64,000 bases of DNA from Methylomonas sp. MK1 (GCF_000365425.1 NZ_AQOV01000001.1:2542001-2606000); one strand, 5' to 3'. Shown: positions 1-8,791, counted from the first letter of the stretch. A program made the numbers and translations. The notes: a model not told the origin generated them from the letters alone.

Positions 1-290
1 GCGTATTTCAGCGGCCCTTGCGGAAACAGTTTTTGCAGATAGCGGCTATTGCCCTTGTCTTCACCAAATTGTTTGCGGATAGCCGCCACAAACATCCGAG
101 CATTGGGCAAGTGCTGGAATTTTTGATAGTAATCGCGAATGTACAACAGGATTTCCCAGTGTGCGTCGCTAATTTCGATGGACTCAAGGCGGGCCAACTC
201 ATCCGCGACTTGTCGATTCCATTGCCCGGCATCGCGCAAAAAACCATCGTCACTGGTTGGCAACGCAACACCATCAACTATCAACACCAC
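1..290 (-). CDS. tusE: TusE/DsrC-family sulfur carrier, C-terminus cut off by window edge
   Basis: DsrC/TusE proteins carry persulfide sulfur from TusBCD on a cysteine near the C-terminus, either to tRNA 2-thiouridine synthesis or in sulfur oxidation. The visible part has the family landmarks: an early W-N aspartate/glutamate-rich stretch, HWEILLYIRDYY in the middle, and GNSRYLQKLFPQGPLKYA just before the edge. The cysteine arm that would confirm function lies outside the window. No ATG fits; tandem GTG codons at 290 and 287 are the likely starts, overlapping the end of tusB by a few bases, so translation is probably coupled. The residues that separate TusE from the dissimilatory DsrC cannot be seen. 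Confidence 0.85.
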   Translation of the reverse strand, partial: MVLIVDGVALPTSDDGFLRDAGQWNRQVADELARLESIEISDAHWEILLYIRDYYQKFQHLPNARMFVAAIRKQFGEDKGNSRYLQKLFPQGPLKY

Positions 291-574
291 GAATGAATCA
301 CCGGATTCTGCACGGTCAGCTCGACCAAGCCCGCGTAATCGACTGATTCCACGCCTGACAACAACATTAGCGGCTCAACGCCGTGAACCAATAACATCTC
401 TTGCAATGCATAAATTCGACACGACTGATTCAGCAATTGCCGCAACAAATCATTAGCAATATGCCCGGCCCGCGCGGCACATACCGCGCCATCCATCAAG
501 ACAACATCATCACCACTGCCAATGCGCTCGATGACCGCCGCTTGCAACGGCAATTGCGACAGCAAGTGCAGCAT
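281..574 (-). CDS. tusB: Sulfurtransferase complex subunit TusB (DsrH family)
   Basis: A 97-residue protein of the size and shape of TusB/DsrH, the small subunit of the TusBCD (DsrEFH) sulfur-relay complex in the cytoplasm. Support comes from the MLHLL start, the GDDVVLMDGAV strand, the central IYAL segment and the VDYAGLVELTVQNP close, which is the family's C-terminal signature. Its ATG shares one base with the stop of the exporter gene upstream (TAATG), and its end overlaps the tusE start, so the three genes look like one transcript. The TusC and TusD partners are not in the window. They may lie elsewhere, or just past the left edge after tusE. Confidence 0.85.
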   Translation of the reverse strand: MLHLLSQLPLQAAVIERIGSGDDVVLMDGAVCAARAGHIANDLLRQLLNQSCRIYALQEMLLVHGVEPLMLLSGVESVDYAGLVELTVQNPVIHSWC

Positions 575-894
575 TATTCCACATGCGTCAGCTTCAAACC
601 GACGATGCCGACGATGATTAACAGGATAGACGCCAAGCGGAACCAGTCCGCCGATTCCTTAAACAGAAAAATCCCGATTATCGCGACACCCACTGCCCCC
701 ATGCCGGTCCACACCGCATAGGCCGTACCCAGGGGCAAGGTTCTGATCGCCAGCATTAACAGGTAAAAACTGCCCGCCCCCGACACGCCGGTTACTACGC
801 TCGGCCATAGCTTGGTAAACCCGTCATTGTATTTAAGACTAATCGCAAACACGATTTCCGAGCAACCCGCGGCGAACAATAGCAACCAACCCAT
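574..894 (-). CDS. gdx: SMR-family exporter, Gdx/SugE guanidinium type
   Basis: A 106-residue, four-helix inner-membrane protein of the small multidrug resistance family, which works as an antiparallel dimer exchanging substrate for protons. The conserved membrane glutamate is in the first helix (GCSEIVFA). The segment YAVWTGMGAVG marks the guanidinium-exporter (Gdx, formerly SugE) branch rather than EmrE/QacE. The start at 894 is chosen because AGGAG lies at normal distance before it; an upstream in-frame ATG at 915 has no such site. No guanidine riboswitch can be recognised in the short upstream region. It overlaps tusB by one base, an unusual neighbour for an exporter. Confidence 0.8.
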   Translation of the reverse strand: MGWLLLFAAGCSEIVFAISLKYNDGFTKLWPSVVTGVSGAGSFYLLMLAIRTLPLGTAYAVWTGMGAVGVAIIGIFLFKESADWFRLASILLIIVGIVGLKLTHVE

Positions 895-973
895 CAAAAC
901 TCCTTTCCTATGCACTATAATCTGCGGTATTTTACAGCAGTGCTCTCACCTATCCGCAAAATTTAGTAATTTA

Positions 974-1723
974 ATGGAAAAAGAATCCGACTATCTTGTT
1001 AGAAGCGCCAGACTGATTTTTGGCCACTTGAGCGATCTAATCAAAAAGAAATGCATTATCTCCGCGCATTTTGGCGAACATAACCAATCATTTTTGACCA
1101 CCATCATCGATCTCGATCAAAAAGCCAATCTGATTACACTGGATGTTGCGCCGACAGAATTACTGAATAAGCAGCTGCTAGGCTCAGCGAAAGTGCTGTT
1201 CCGCACCGAATACGAAGGTATTAAAGTTTCATTCCGCGGCAAAGCCATCAAAAAGTCGCAAAGCGACGGCCACCCGGTTTTTGCGATGCCTATCCCGGAC
1301 GCCATTTTTTGGATGCAACGCCGCCAGTATTATCGGGTTAAAGTGCCGCTGTCACATAAAAACAGTACCTGCGAACTCAATCTTGCCACAGAAAATGAAG
1401 CGGGCGAAGTCGATACGCAAACCAAAGTGTTCAGCGTGGCCGACATCAGTATTTCCGGATTTTCGTTTTTGAATCCCGACACAAAAATTGCCGACTTTTT
1501 AGTGCCCGATACCGTCATAGACGAATGCGCCTTGTATTTGCACGATGGCAGCAGGGCCCACGTAGGCTTTGTGATTAAAAGCGTGACCAATGTTCGAGCC
1601 AACGCCACAACCTATCAACATCGCATAGGCTGCAAATTCACCCATATCCCCCAAGTGTTCGAAAACAACCTCCAGCGTTACATGCAGGAAATCGAGTTAC
1701 AGCAGAAAAATTTGAGCATTTAA
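974..1723 (+). CDS. PilZ-domain protein with YcgR-like N-terminal domain (c-di-GMP effector)
   Basis: A 249-residue cytoplasmic protein with the two-part layout of YcgR-like flagellar brakes. Residues about 1-115 form a YcgR-type N-terminal beta domain, and about 118-240 form a PilZ domain. The c-di-GMP binding motifs are both present: RRQYYRVKVP at the domain junction and the ADISISGFSF loop (D-x-S-x-x-G). It therefore probably slows motility or tunes surface behaviour when c-di-GMP rises; the HD-GYP gene at 12937-14145 would lower that signal. The open frame runs further upstream, but ATG 974 is the first start outside the divergent exporter gene. No flagellar gene adjoins it, so its target is unknown. 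Confidence 0.85.
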   Translation: MEKESDYLVRSARLIFGHLSDLIKKKCIISAHFGEHNQSFLTTIIDLDQKANLITLDVAPTELLNKQLLGSAKVLFRTEYEGIKVSFRGKAIKKSQSDGHPVFAMPIPDAIFWMQRRQYYRVKVPLSHKNSTCELNLATENEAGEVDTQTKVFSVADISISGFSFLNPDTKIADFLVPDTVIDECALYLHDGSRAHVGFVIKSVTNVRANATTYQHRIGCKFTHIPQVFENNLQRYMQEIELQQKNLSI

Positions 1724-1882
1724 ATCCCAAACAGCTGAGCATAGGTTTTAGGCCGCGAATTTGCGGCAAATACTCACCAAAACAGTATTTCCAACGCCGG
1801 CCACTGACAAAGCGCGGATGCTTAGCCCAAGCCTGACCTTACTGGTTATAATTGAGCGCTTCAAAAATCTGATTTCAAACTA

Positions 1883-4800
1883 ATGTCCTTACCGCCAATA
1901 CCCGCCGCGGCATTGCCGCAGCAACCCACCACGGTATTCTGGAGCGGCCTGAACGGTTGCGGCGACTCCCTGACGCTGGCCCAAACAATTACCCAGGAAA
2001 AACGCCTGCTGGTCATCGTCACGCCGGACACGCAAACCGCGTTGCGCCTGGAACACGAGCTGGCGTTCTTTTTAGACAACAGCCTGCCGATTCTGCATTT
2101 TCCGGATTGGGAAACCTTGCCCTACGATGTATTCTCGCCGTTGCCGGAGATTATCTCCGAGCGCTTGCGCACTTTAGCGCTGCTGCCCGACACCAAACGC
2201 GGCGCGCTGATCCTGTCAGTGGCGACGCTAATGCACCGGCTGGCGCCGCGCGAGCATATTCTGGCCCATAGTTTTGCGATCGAAGTCGGCGGCACTTTAA
2301 GCCTGGAAGTCACCCGCGCCAAGCTGGAAGCAGTGGGCTATCAATGCGTGTCGCAAGTCTATCAACACGGCGAATTTGCGGTGCGCGGCTCCATCCTGGA
2401 TTTGTTCCCGATGGGTTCCAAGCAGCCCTACCGCATCGAATTGTTCGACGACGACGTGGAATCGATCCGCAGCTTCGACCCCGACACGCAAATGTCGCAA
2501 GACAAAATGCAGAAAGTCGAGCTGTTTCCGGCCCGGGAGTTTCCGTTTACCGACGAAGCCATCAAACGCTTCCGCCAAGCCTTCCGCGAGCAATTCCCGG
2601 ACGCTTCGCCCAAGAACAATCTGTATCTGGATGTTTCCAAGCAAATCGCCCCGGCCGGCATCGAATATTACTTGCCGCTGTTCGTCGAACGCACCGAATC
2701 GCTGTTTGCCTATTTACCGAAGACTGCATTGTTCGTACTGCCGCCCAAATTTGCCGAAAACGCCCAGCGTTTTTACAGCGAAGCCGACGAACGCTATCAA
2801 CAACGCAAATACGATACCGACCGGCCCTTGTTGCCGCCAACGCGCCTATTTTTGTCAGCGGAGGAAATCCAGCAACACACCGATAGCTTTAGTCGCGTAG
2901 TGCTGGACAACCAAGCAGAAACCGCCCACTCCTTCGACTGCAAGTTGCTGCCGGATGTCGCTATCGACAGCCGTTTGAAAGAACCCGCCCAACGCCTGCG
3001 CCAATTCATCGAAGGCTTTGCCGGCAAGATCCTGTTTGTCGCTGAGACCGCCGGCCACCGCGAAGGCCTTATCGACAAACTGAAAAGCGTCAAACTCACT
3101 GCGAAACAAGTACAAAGCTGGCCGGAGTTTCTCCAAACCGATCATTCACCATGCATAGTCGTCGCGCCGATGGATCATGGGCTTTGGCTTGAAAGTACGA
3201 CCGCCATGGATGGTGGAAGTGCGGCAAATCGTCTGGAACGATTGCCGCCGCTCGCCATCATCACCGAAAGCCAACTCAGCGGTGAAAAAGTTCAACAACG
3301 CCGGCGCCGACAAAAATCGGCGGCCCGAGCGCTGGAAAACATTTTCAACAATCTCGACGAGCTAAGTATCGGTTCGCCGGTGGTGCACCAGGAACACGGC
3401 GTTGGCCGTTACCTGGGCTTGCAAATCCTCAACGTCGGCGGCATCGACGCCGAATTTTTGATGCTGGAATACGCCAATAATGACAAGATTTATGTGCCGG
3501 TATCGTCCTTGCACATGATCGGTCGTTACAGCGGCGTCAGCGCCGAAAATGCGCCGCTGCATCGTTTAGGCACCGATCAATGGAGCAAGGCCAAGAAAAA
3601 AGCCATGGAGCGCGCCCGCGACGTGGCCGCCGAATTGCTGGACATCCACGCCAAACGCGCGGCCCGCGAAGGCTTTGCTTTTAACATCGACAACAGCGAC
3701 TACAACGCTTTCGCCGCCGCCTTCCCCTTCGAGGAAACCCCGGATCAGCTCAGCGCCATCGAAGCCATTCTGCAAGATATGGCCGCCACCCAACCGATGG
3801 ATCGCGTGGTCTGCGGGGATGTCGGTTTCGGCAAAACCGAGGTGGCGATGCGCGCGGCATTCGTGGCAGTGCAAAGCGGCAAACAAGTCGCCGTACTGGT
3901 GCCCACCACCCTGCTCGCCCAACAGCATTATCAAAATTTTCGCGACCGCTTCGCCGACTGGCCGGTGCGCATCGAAGTCACCTCGCGCTTCGTTACGCCT
4001 AAACAGCAAAAAGCCATCGCCGACGACTTGGCAGACGGCAAGGTCGACATCGTCATCGGCACGCATAAATTGCTGTCCAAGGAGATGAAATACAAAGCCC
4101 TGGGCCTGGTGATCATCGACGAAGAACACCGCTTTGGCGTCACGCAAAAAGAGCACTTCAAAAAACTGCGCCACGAGTTGGACTTGCTGACGCTGACCGC
4201 GACACCAATCCCGCGCACCTTGAACATGGCCATGGCCGGCCTGCGTGACATTTCCATCATCGCCACACCACCGCCGAACCGTCACGCCATCAAGACCTTC
4301 GTCACCGAATGGATAGACTCGCAAGTGCAGGAAGCCTGCCAACGGGAAATCAAACGCGGCGGCCAGGTGTTTTTCCTGCACAACGACGTGAAAAGCATGG
4401 AGAAAATGATGCGCGAGCTGAGCGAACTGGTGCCGGAAGCGCGGATTCAGATCGCCCACGGCCAGATGGCCGAACGCGAGCTGGAGCAGATCATGCTGGA
4501 TTTTTATCACCAGCGTTTCAATCTGCTGATTGCCAGTACCATCATCGAAAGCGGCATCGACATCCCCAGCGCCAACACCATCGTCATCAACCGCGCCGAC
4601 AAGCTCGGCCTGGCTCAATTGCATCAGTTGCGCGGCCGGGTCGGCCGCTCGCATCACCGCGCTTATGCTTACTGCATCGTGCCGCCGAAATCCTTGATGA
4701 CCAAGGACGCCATCAAACGCCTTGAAGCCTTCGAGACCTCCGGCGAACTGGGCGCCGGCTTCATGCTGTCCTCGCACGACATGGAAATCCGCGGCGCCGG

Positions 4801-5374
4801 GGAGTTGCTGGGCGACGAGCAGAGCGGGCAGATCCAGGAAATCGGTTTTACCATGTACACCGAGTTGCTGGAACGCGCGGTGAAAGCCTTGAAATCCGGC
4901 AAACAACCGGAACTGGACGCGCCGCTGGATACCGGCCCGGAAGTGGATTTGCAAATTGCCGCGCTGATCCCGGAAGACTACTTGCCGGACATCCACGCCC
5001 GTCTGGTGTTATACAAACGCATCGCCAGCGCCGAAACCGAAGACGATTTGCGCAAGTTAAAAATCGAAATGATCGACCGCTTCGGCTTATTGCCGGATCA
5101 AGTCAAAGCCTTGTTCGCCATCACCGAACTGAAACAACAAGCCGCGCACCTAGGCATCCGTAAAATCGAAGCCCACGCAACCGGTGGCCGCATCGTGTTT
5201 ACCGCCACGCCGCAAATCGATACCGGCGAGTTGATCTTGATGATTCAAAGCCAGTCGCAGGTTTATAAATTCGATGGCGCGGATAAGTTGCGCTTTACCC
5301 AAGCCTTTAAGGATATGGAGGATAAGGTGGTGTTTTTGGAGAAATTGTTGGCGAGGCTGGGGGCGAAGGCTTAA
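1883..5374 (+). CDS. mfd: Transcription-repair coupling factor Mfd
   Basis: A 1163-residue DNA translocase that removes RNA polymerase stalled at lesions and recruits UvrA; the length is normal for Mfd. The N-terminal third is the UvrB-like module. The RNA polymerase-interacting domain follows, with HQEHGVGRYLGL near residue 500. The translocase has Walker A GDVGFGKTEVAMRAA (about residue 645), the DEEH box in VIIDEEHRFGV, and motif VI QLRGRVGRSHH. The C-terminal TRCF domain closes the protein. The ATG at 1883 matches the usual N-terminus although no strong ribosome site precedes it. It stands alone between the PilZ gene and hicA, as mfd often does. Confidence 0.98.
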   Translation: MSLPPIPAAALPQQPTTVFWSGLNGCGDSLTLAQTITQEKRLLVIVTPDTQTALRLEHELAFFLDNSLPILHFPDWETLPYDVFSPLPEIISERLRTLALLPDTKRGALILSVATLMHRLAPREHILAHSFAIEVGGTLSLEVTRAKLEAVGYQCVSQVYQHGEFAVRGSILDLFPMGSKQPYRIELFDDDVESIRSFDPDTQMSQDKMQKVELFPAREFPFTDEAIKRFRQAFREQFPDASPKNNLYLDVSKQIAPAGIEYYLPLFVERTESLFAYLPKTALFVLPPKFAENAQRFYSEADERYQQRKYDTDRPLLPPTRLFLSAEEIQQHTDSFSRVVLDNQAETAHSFDCKLLPDVAIDSRLKEPAQRLRQFIEGFAGKILFVAETAGHREGLIDKLKSVKLTAKQVQSWPEFLQTDHSPCIVVAPMDHGLWLESTTAMDGGSAANRLERLPPLAIITESQLSGEKVQQRRRRQKSAARALENIFNNLDELSIGSPVVHQEHGVGRYLGLQILNVGGIDAEFLMLEYANNDKIYVPVSSLHMIGRYSGVSAENAPLHRLGTDQWSKAKKKAMERARDVAAELLDIHAKRAAREGFAFNIDNSDYNAFAAAFPFEETPDQLSAIEAILQDMAATQPMDRVVCGDVGFGKTEVAMRAAFVAVQSGKQVAVLVPTTLLAQQHYQNFRDRFADWPVRIEVTSRFVTPKQQKAIADDLADGKVDIVIGTHKLLSKEMKYKALGLVIIDEEHRFGVTQKEHFKKLRHELDLLTLTATPIPRTLNMAMAGLRDISIIATPPPNRHAIKTFVTEWIDSQVQEACQREIKRGGQVFFLHNDVKSMEKMMRELSELVPEARIQIAHGQMAERELEQIMLDFYHQRFNLLIASTIIESGIDIPSANTIVINRADKLGLAQLHQLRGRVGRSHHRAYAYCIVPPKSLMTKDAIKRLEAFETSGELGAGFMLSSHDMEIRGAGELLGDEQSGQIQEIGFTMYTELLERAVKALKSGKQPELDAPLDTGPEVDLQIAALIPEDYLPDIHARLVLYKRIASAETEDDLRKLKIEMIDRFGLLPDQVKALFAITELKQQAAHLGIRKIEAHATGGRIVFTATPQIDTGELILMIQSQSQVYKFDGADKLRFTQAFKDMEDKVVFLEKLLARLGAKA

Positions 5375-5412
5375 CGCTTACAAACGCTTGCATTATTTGC
5401 TAGCATAACAGC

Positions 5413-5667
5413 ATGAACGCAAAGCACACCAAGACCTTGCAAGCCATCTTTGCCAAACCCACTTCAGCCACACTGGAATGGCAACGCATCGAATCGCTTT
5501 TTGCCGCAATAGGTTGCGAGGTAATTGAGGGGCGTGGGTCGCGAGTACGTTTTGTATTCCAAGGCCGAATCGCGACATTCCATCGCCCTCACCCAAGCAA
5601 GGAAGCCAAACCCTACCAAGTCGAGCAGGCTCGCGATTTTTTATCTTCTATTGGAGTCAGACCATGA
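5413..5667 (+). CDS. hicA: HicA-family toxin of a type II toxin-antitoxin pair
   Basis: An 84-residue HicA-like mRNA interferase with a dsRBD-like fold. Family signs are the early LEWQRIESLFAAIGCEV helix, the GRGSRVRF strand, the FHRPHP turn and the C-terminal VEQARDFLSSIGV helix. The usual HicA catalytic histidine in a GSH motif is replaced here by arginine (GSR). This belongs to the subfamily in which histidines occur in FHRPHP instead, so activity cannot be assumed from the motif alone. It lies 38 bases after mfd and overlaps hicB by four bases (ATGA), the normal coupled toxin-first order. Confidence 0.88.
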   Translation: MNAKHTKTLQAIFAKPTSATLEWQRIESLFAAIGCEVIEGRGSRVRFVFQGRIATFHRPHPSKEAKPYQVEQARDFLSSIGVRP

Positions 5668-5996
5668 ACACCATGACTTACAAAGGCTATACCGCCCGCA
5701 TCGATTTCGACGACAGAAACAACTTGTTGGTTGGGCGCTTGCTGGGCATTCAAGATGTCATCGGCTTTCATGCCGATACGGTGACCGAATTGCGCAGCGC
5801 TTTCGAGGAAGCGGTTGACGACTATCTGGAAGCTTGCGCCCGCATCGGCAAATCGCCGGAAAAACCGGCTAGCGGCAAACTGATGCTGCGCATACCGCCC
5901 GAAATCCATGCAGCAGCGCTATTAACCGCTAAAGCGAAAGGGAAAAGTCTGAATCAGTGGGCAACGGAAGTGTTGAATGAAGCGTCACACATCTGA
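5664..5996 (+). CDS. hicB: HicB-family antitoxin
   Basis: A 110-residue antitoxin. Residues about 1-60 form the partly degraded RNase H-like HicB domain (YKGYTARIDFDD, then GFHADTVTELRSAFEEAVDDYLEAC), which should bind and block HicA. Residues about 70-110 form a ribbon-helix-helix DNA-binding domain (LMLRIPPEIHAAALLTAKAKGKSLNQWATEVL) that would repress the operon. A second in-frame ATG three codons in could also be the start. The downstream stretch up to 6108 holds only a palindromic repeat. Confidence 0.9.
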   Translation: MNTMTYKGYTARIDFDDRNNLLVGRLLGIQDVIGFHADTVTELRSAFEEAVDDYLEACARIGKSPEKPASGKLMLRIPPEIHAAALLTAKAKGKSLNQWATEVLNEASHI

Positions 5997-6021
5997 CATT
6001 CTTCAACGTTAGGCTAGTTTT

Positions 6022-6103
6022 GTAGGTCACTTTGACGCGATAGCGGTTACGTGACAAATCGAAGCCAAATTGTCAGGGAACGCTAGCGCGAACCCTGACC
6101 TAC
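6022..6103. repeat. REP-like palindromic element
   Basis: An 82-base element bounded by GTAGGTCA (6022-6029) and its inverse TGACCTAC (6096-6103). Its right half is itself a hairpin, with GTCAGGG and CCCTGAC around a CGCTAGCG core. Its left half is a diverged version of the same unit. This is the shape of REP/BIME-type repeats spread by RAYT transposases. It lies between the converging ends of hicB and the PEP-CTERM gene, so it may also act as a terminator or mRNA end protector. Confidence 0.6.
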
Positions 6104-6108
6104 CTGGC

Positions 6109-6885
6109 TTATTGAGCTGGTTTAATACTTCTGCGACGGTTTAGGCCTAGGAATCCGGATATACCTGCGCCAAATAACCAAAATGCACCAGGAACAGGCA
6201 CCGGCTGTATAGCTGCAACGCCACCAAGCCTAATTTGATCAATTTTGTCATTGCTCAGAACTTCGTCATAAACAAAAACGTTGTCGATCAAACCACTAAA
6301 AAACTCAGCTCCACCGTGAATAGGACTTCCCCCAATTCTGGCGGTATTGAATCCAGCCCCAGGAGTGGCTGCAAACGTAGCTCGCTCGTTACCAACATCC
6401 AGGGTTACAGTATGGGCCGCACTATCGTAACGTGCTGAAACAAACACCCACTGATTTGTAGGAGCTGGATCAGGCCCGACTGAATCAACCCCACTACCTG
6501 TGAATACAGAATAGCGGTAACCGCTGCCAGCGCCACGAGAATCTATGTTTAAATCTCGGTCATAGCCTCCGTCGTCATGCGATATAACTGTTCTGATGCT
6601 GCCTAAATTTGAAGCGTTAGCCCATGCTCCCATCGTAACACTTGCCATATTCGATGAATTTAGGTTGAGTGGAATTGAAATGTAATCGTTTAAGCCATCG
6701 AAGCGATATGCTTGTCCCTCGTAACCGCCAGCCAACGTAGCGCCATTGACCACCCCATCATTCCCGTTCCCAGTAACATCAATTGCGTTACCATCAAAGG
6801 TATAAAATGCAACCAAAGCAGCGTGTGACGGCACTGCGTAGAGTAAAGGCATGCTCAAAGCAAATAGCGCAGTAATAATCTTCAT
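6109..6885 (-). CDS. Secreted LamG-like PEP-CTERM sorting protein
   Basis: A 258-residue exported protein. Residues 1-23 form a signal peptide ending SHAA. Residues about 24-220 form a concanavalin/LamG-type beta-sandwich (ALVAFYTFDGNAIDVTGNGNDG, DGLNDYISI, WVFVSARYDS, IGGSPIHGGAEFFSGLIDNV). The C-terminus carries the tripartite PEP-CTERM signal: a VPVPG variant, a hydrophobic helix and RRR. It should be cut by an exosortase and released with, or bound to, exopolysaccharide. The exosortase is not in the window. A strong ribosome site (AAGGAG) precedes ATG 6885. Ligand unknown. Confidence 0.85.
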   Translation of the reverse strand: MKIITALFALSMPLLYAVPSHAALVAFYTFDGNAIDVTGNGNDGVVNGATLAGGYEGQAYRFDGLNDYISIPLNLNSSNMASVTMGAWANASNLGSIRTVISHDDGGYDRDLNIDSRGAGSGYRYSVFTGSGVDSVGPDPAPTNQWVFVSARYDSAAHTVTLDVGNERATFAATPGAGFNTARIGGSPIHGGAEFFSGLIDNVFVYDEVLSNDKIDQIRLGGVAAIQPVPVPGAFWLFGAGISGFLGLNRRRSIKPAQ

Positions 6886-7344
6886 AATTTCTCCTTTTTT
6901 AAAAATACAGCTTGTTGCGGTTTACTTACGAAACCAAGTTATTTAAAGCATAAATTAAGCCGCTTTAGAATTATCATCTTAAAATCATTGCGATACCTTA
7001 CGCCTGAGCTGAGTTGAGTGTAAAATTTACTGACATTTTCCTTCGCTATCTAGCTCCTACGATCCTGATAACTAACATGACCCTAGACTAGCTCGTACTC
7101 CGGCACAAATCATCATAGACCGCATTGCCTGCAGGATGTGGTAAACAAGTCCGAAAAGCGGAAGCCGACAGACGTTCCGCCGAATGGGAACAGATCCGTC
7201 ATCACGCCGGTGTCGTTAGGTCTGATCGATGGTTGTTGTTTTTTTTGGGCGGCATTTTGGCGGATCGCCTATCGGCATCTGTCCTACAGTTAAGGTAACG
7301 GCGGGAGGGCTGCCCAATTATCGCTCCCTTATACTTCCTCCACC
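6886..7344. other. Non-coding stretch between PEP-CTERM and bicupin genes
   Basis: About 460 bases without a convincing open frame. The part next to 6885 is AT-rich and must hold the promoter and leader of the PEP-CTERM gene; no confident -35/-10 pair was fixed. The rest, up to the end of the bicupin gene, shows no repeat, RNA or pseudogene that I can recognise. Confidence 0.5.
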
Positions 7345-8301
7345 TCACCGCGAAACACTCCCATCCGGCAACACAAACTTAATATCCAAACTCCGTAAAT
7401 AAGTCTGCAAGCCGGCATCCTGTAGTGGAAGCAAATGCGCCTCTTTGCCCGACTCGTTGTAATGCGCATGCCAGTAGCCCGGCGGGGTGATGAAGGCTGA
7501 ATAGGGTTGCCAATCGACGCGGGTGGGATTGACGATCTGGCCGTTTGCCGAAATCTGTGGTCCGACCAGGGTGTAACAACCCGGCGCGCAATCCAGAATC
7601 AAATCCAAGGCCACCGATTGGTGGCGATGCGGCAATTGCACCGCGCCCTTGGGCAGCACGCCCAGCATCGCCCAAAGCGTGTGAGTCACGGTCAAGGTTT
7701 GGTCCATGGCTTTGTTGGCTAGCAAGACGCTGATGCGGTTGCGGTTCACGGCCTCTGCCGCTTTTTGCGCCGCCGCCAATTCACGGAGCGAATCGGCGGC
7801 GCTATACAGCGTGGGTTTAAAGCATTGTGTTTCGGCTTTAACACCCAGGTAAGTCAACAAGGGCTGGTCGTGCACCAGATAAAAAGCCGCATCGCTGTCG
7901 GCAAAATGTCGGGTGTCCTTGCCTATCGGCAGCACCACAAAATCACCGGTTTGCCACGGAATAGTCAGGTCATCGAATTCGGTGTGGCCGCTGCCGTACA
8001 TCACGTAAAACAACAGCGAGGTGGCATTGAAATTAGTCGCCAGCGACTCGCCAGCCAAAATTCTCACAAAGTTTGCGCACAACGCCGGACTTGTGGCCGG
8101 GCCGGGACAATTTAATTGCGCGCTGACATCCAGCGGGATAATCCGGGTGCCGCCGGTTTGATGCAGTTCGCTGCCGAAATTGGCGAACGGCAGTTTGGAA
8201 ATCGTTCCTGAACCAATTGGATCGGCGGCTTGGGTATATTCAAAATAGCGGCAATTTTCCTGCAACTGCTCTAGCGGGTTTTGCGGTTGCGATATAGTCA
8301 T
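7345..8301 (-). CDS. Bicupin protein, gentisate-dioxygenase-like fold, function unknown
   Basis: A 318-residue cytoplasmic protein with two cupin barrels. The second carries plausible metal ligands in LPHRHQSVALDLIL and PPGYWHAHYN. The first (residues about 60-165, with LLFYVMYGSGHTEFDD and WQTGDFVVLPIG) lacks a clear HxH set. The layout recalls gentisate 1,2-dioxygenase-like bicupins, but the neighbours give no pathway and the substrate cannot be named. Both flanks are non-coding and it seems to be transcribed alone. Dioxygenase activity is a family-level inference only. Confidence 0.7.
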   Translation of the reverse strand: MTISQPQNPLEQLQENCRYFEYTQAADPIGSGTISKLPFANFGSELHQTGGTRIIPLDVSAQLNCPGPATSPALCANFVRILAGESLATNFNATSLLFYVMYGSGHTEFDDLTIPWQTGDFVVLPIGKDTRHFADSDAAFYLVHDQPLLTYLGVKAETQCFKPTLYSAADSLRELAAAQKAAEAVNRNRISVLLANKAMDQTLTVTHTLWAMLGVLPKGAVQLPHRHQSVALDLILDCAPGCYTLVGPQISANGQIVNPTRVDWQPYSAFITPPGYWHAHYNESGKEAHLLPLQDAGLQTYLRSLDIKFVLPDGSVSR

Positions 8302-8408
8302 GGCTGCACCTCGTAAAGACTTTTATCTCGTTCCCACGGGCGGAGTTTTTTCATCGTCCACACGAGAACGTGTCCTCAAAAGACACATCTTCGATAACAA
8401 CAAATAAA

Positions 8409-8624
8409 TCAAGCCGCCTGCAAATTCCTTAACGGCAAATGCACTAAGGCCAACGACTCAATATCCGCTTTTTGGCTGGCGTGCTGCAGGTCGATGCCAA
8501 CCAGGGTGCCATTTTCATCGTAGTCCAAAACCACACCATCGCTGACTTCGTCGGAGTCGACCGAAGGCCTGTCAGCTAAATGGATGTAAAGGGAATCAGT
8601 CGCTTGGTCGTAACGTAATTTCAT
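8409..8624 (-). CDS. DUF2283-family protein
   Basis: A 71-residue protein with the DUF2283 signature: YDQATDSLYIHLADRP, then VVLDYDENGTLVGIDLQHAS. The family is small, cytoplasmic and of unknown function, and is often found beside short mobile-type genes. The ATG overlaps the stop of the small gene upstream (ATGA), so the two are almost certainly co-expressed. That two-gene, overlapping form resembles toxin-antitoxin architecture, but no activity is shown for this family. Confidence 0.85.
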   Translation of the reverse strand: MKLRYDQATDSLYIHLADRPSVDSDEVSDGVVLDYDENGTLVGIDLQHASQKADIESLALVHLPLRNLQAA

Positions 8625-8791
8625 GGTTTAAATCTCCGGTCAGGAAAGGCATTATGGACAGTTAGCCCATCTTCCAACGTGACTACTCGCAAATACTTGT
8701 TTAGCTCGGCCACAAAGATCCAATGCCGAATTCGTCCGTCATCTTGAATTTCGCGTCGAAATGGATCTGATAATGCCACTTCACACCACAT
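8621..8791 (-). CDS. Small hypothetical protein (56 residues) coupled to the DUF2283 gene
   Basis: Read from the reverse strand. ATG is at 8791, the stop at 8623-8621 overlaps the next ATG, and the frame is open for 56 codons. The product begins MWCEVALSDPFRREIQDDG, continues RIRHWIFVAELNKYLRVV, and ends TLEDGLTVHNAFPDRRFKP. The composition is protein-like, with an amphipathic beta pattern and a basic end, and proteins ending HNAFxDRRFKP next to DUF2283 are familiar to me. I read it as a real gene. Function unknown; a toxin-antitoxin or accessory role is speculation from the coupling. Confidence 0.7.
   Translation of the reverse strand: MWCEVALSDPFRREIQDDGRIRHWIFVAELNKYLRVVTLEDGLTVHNAFPDRRFKP

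Noticed and set aside
3566..4996. 476-codon open frame on the minus strand
   Set aside because: It lies entirely antisense to mfd, whose motifs are complete. The product has the His/Gln/Asp/Val-rich composition typical of antisense shadows in GC-rich genes.
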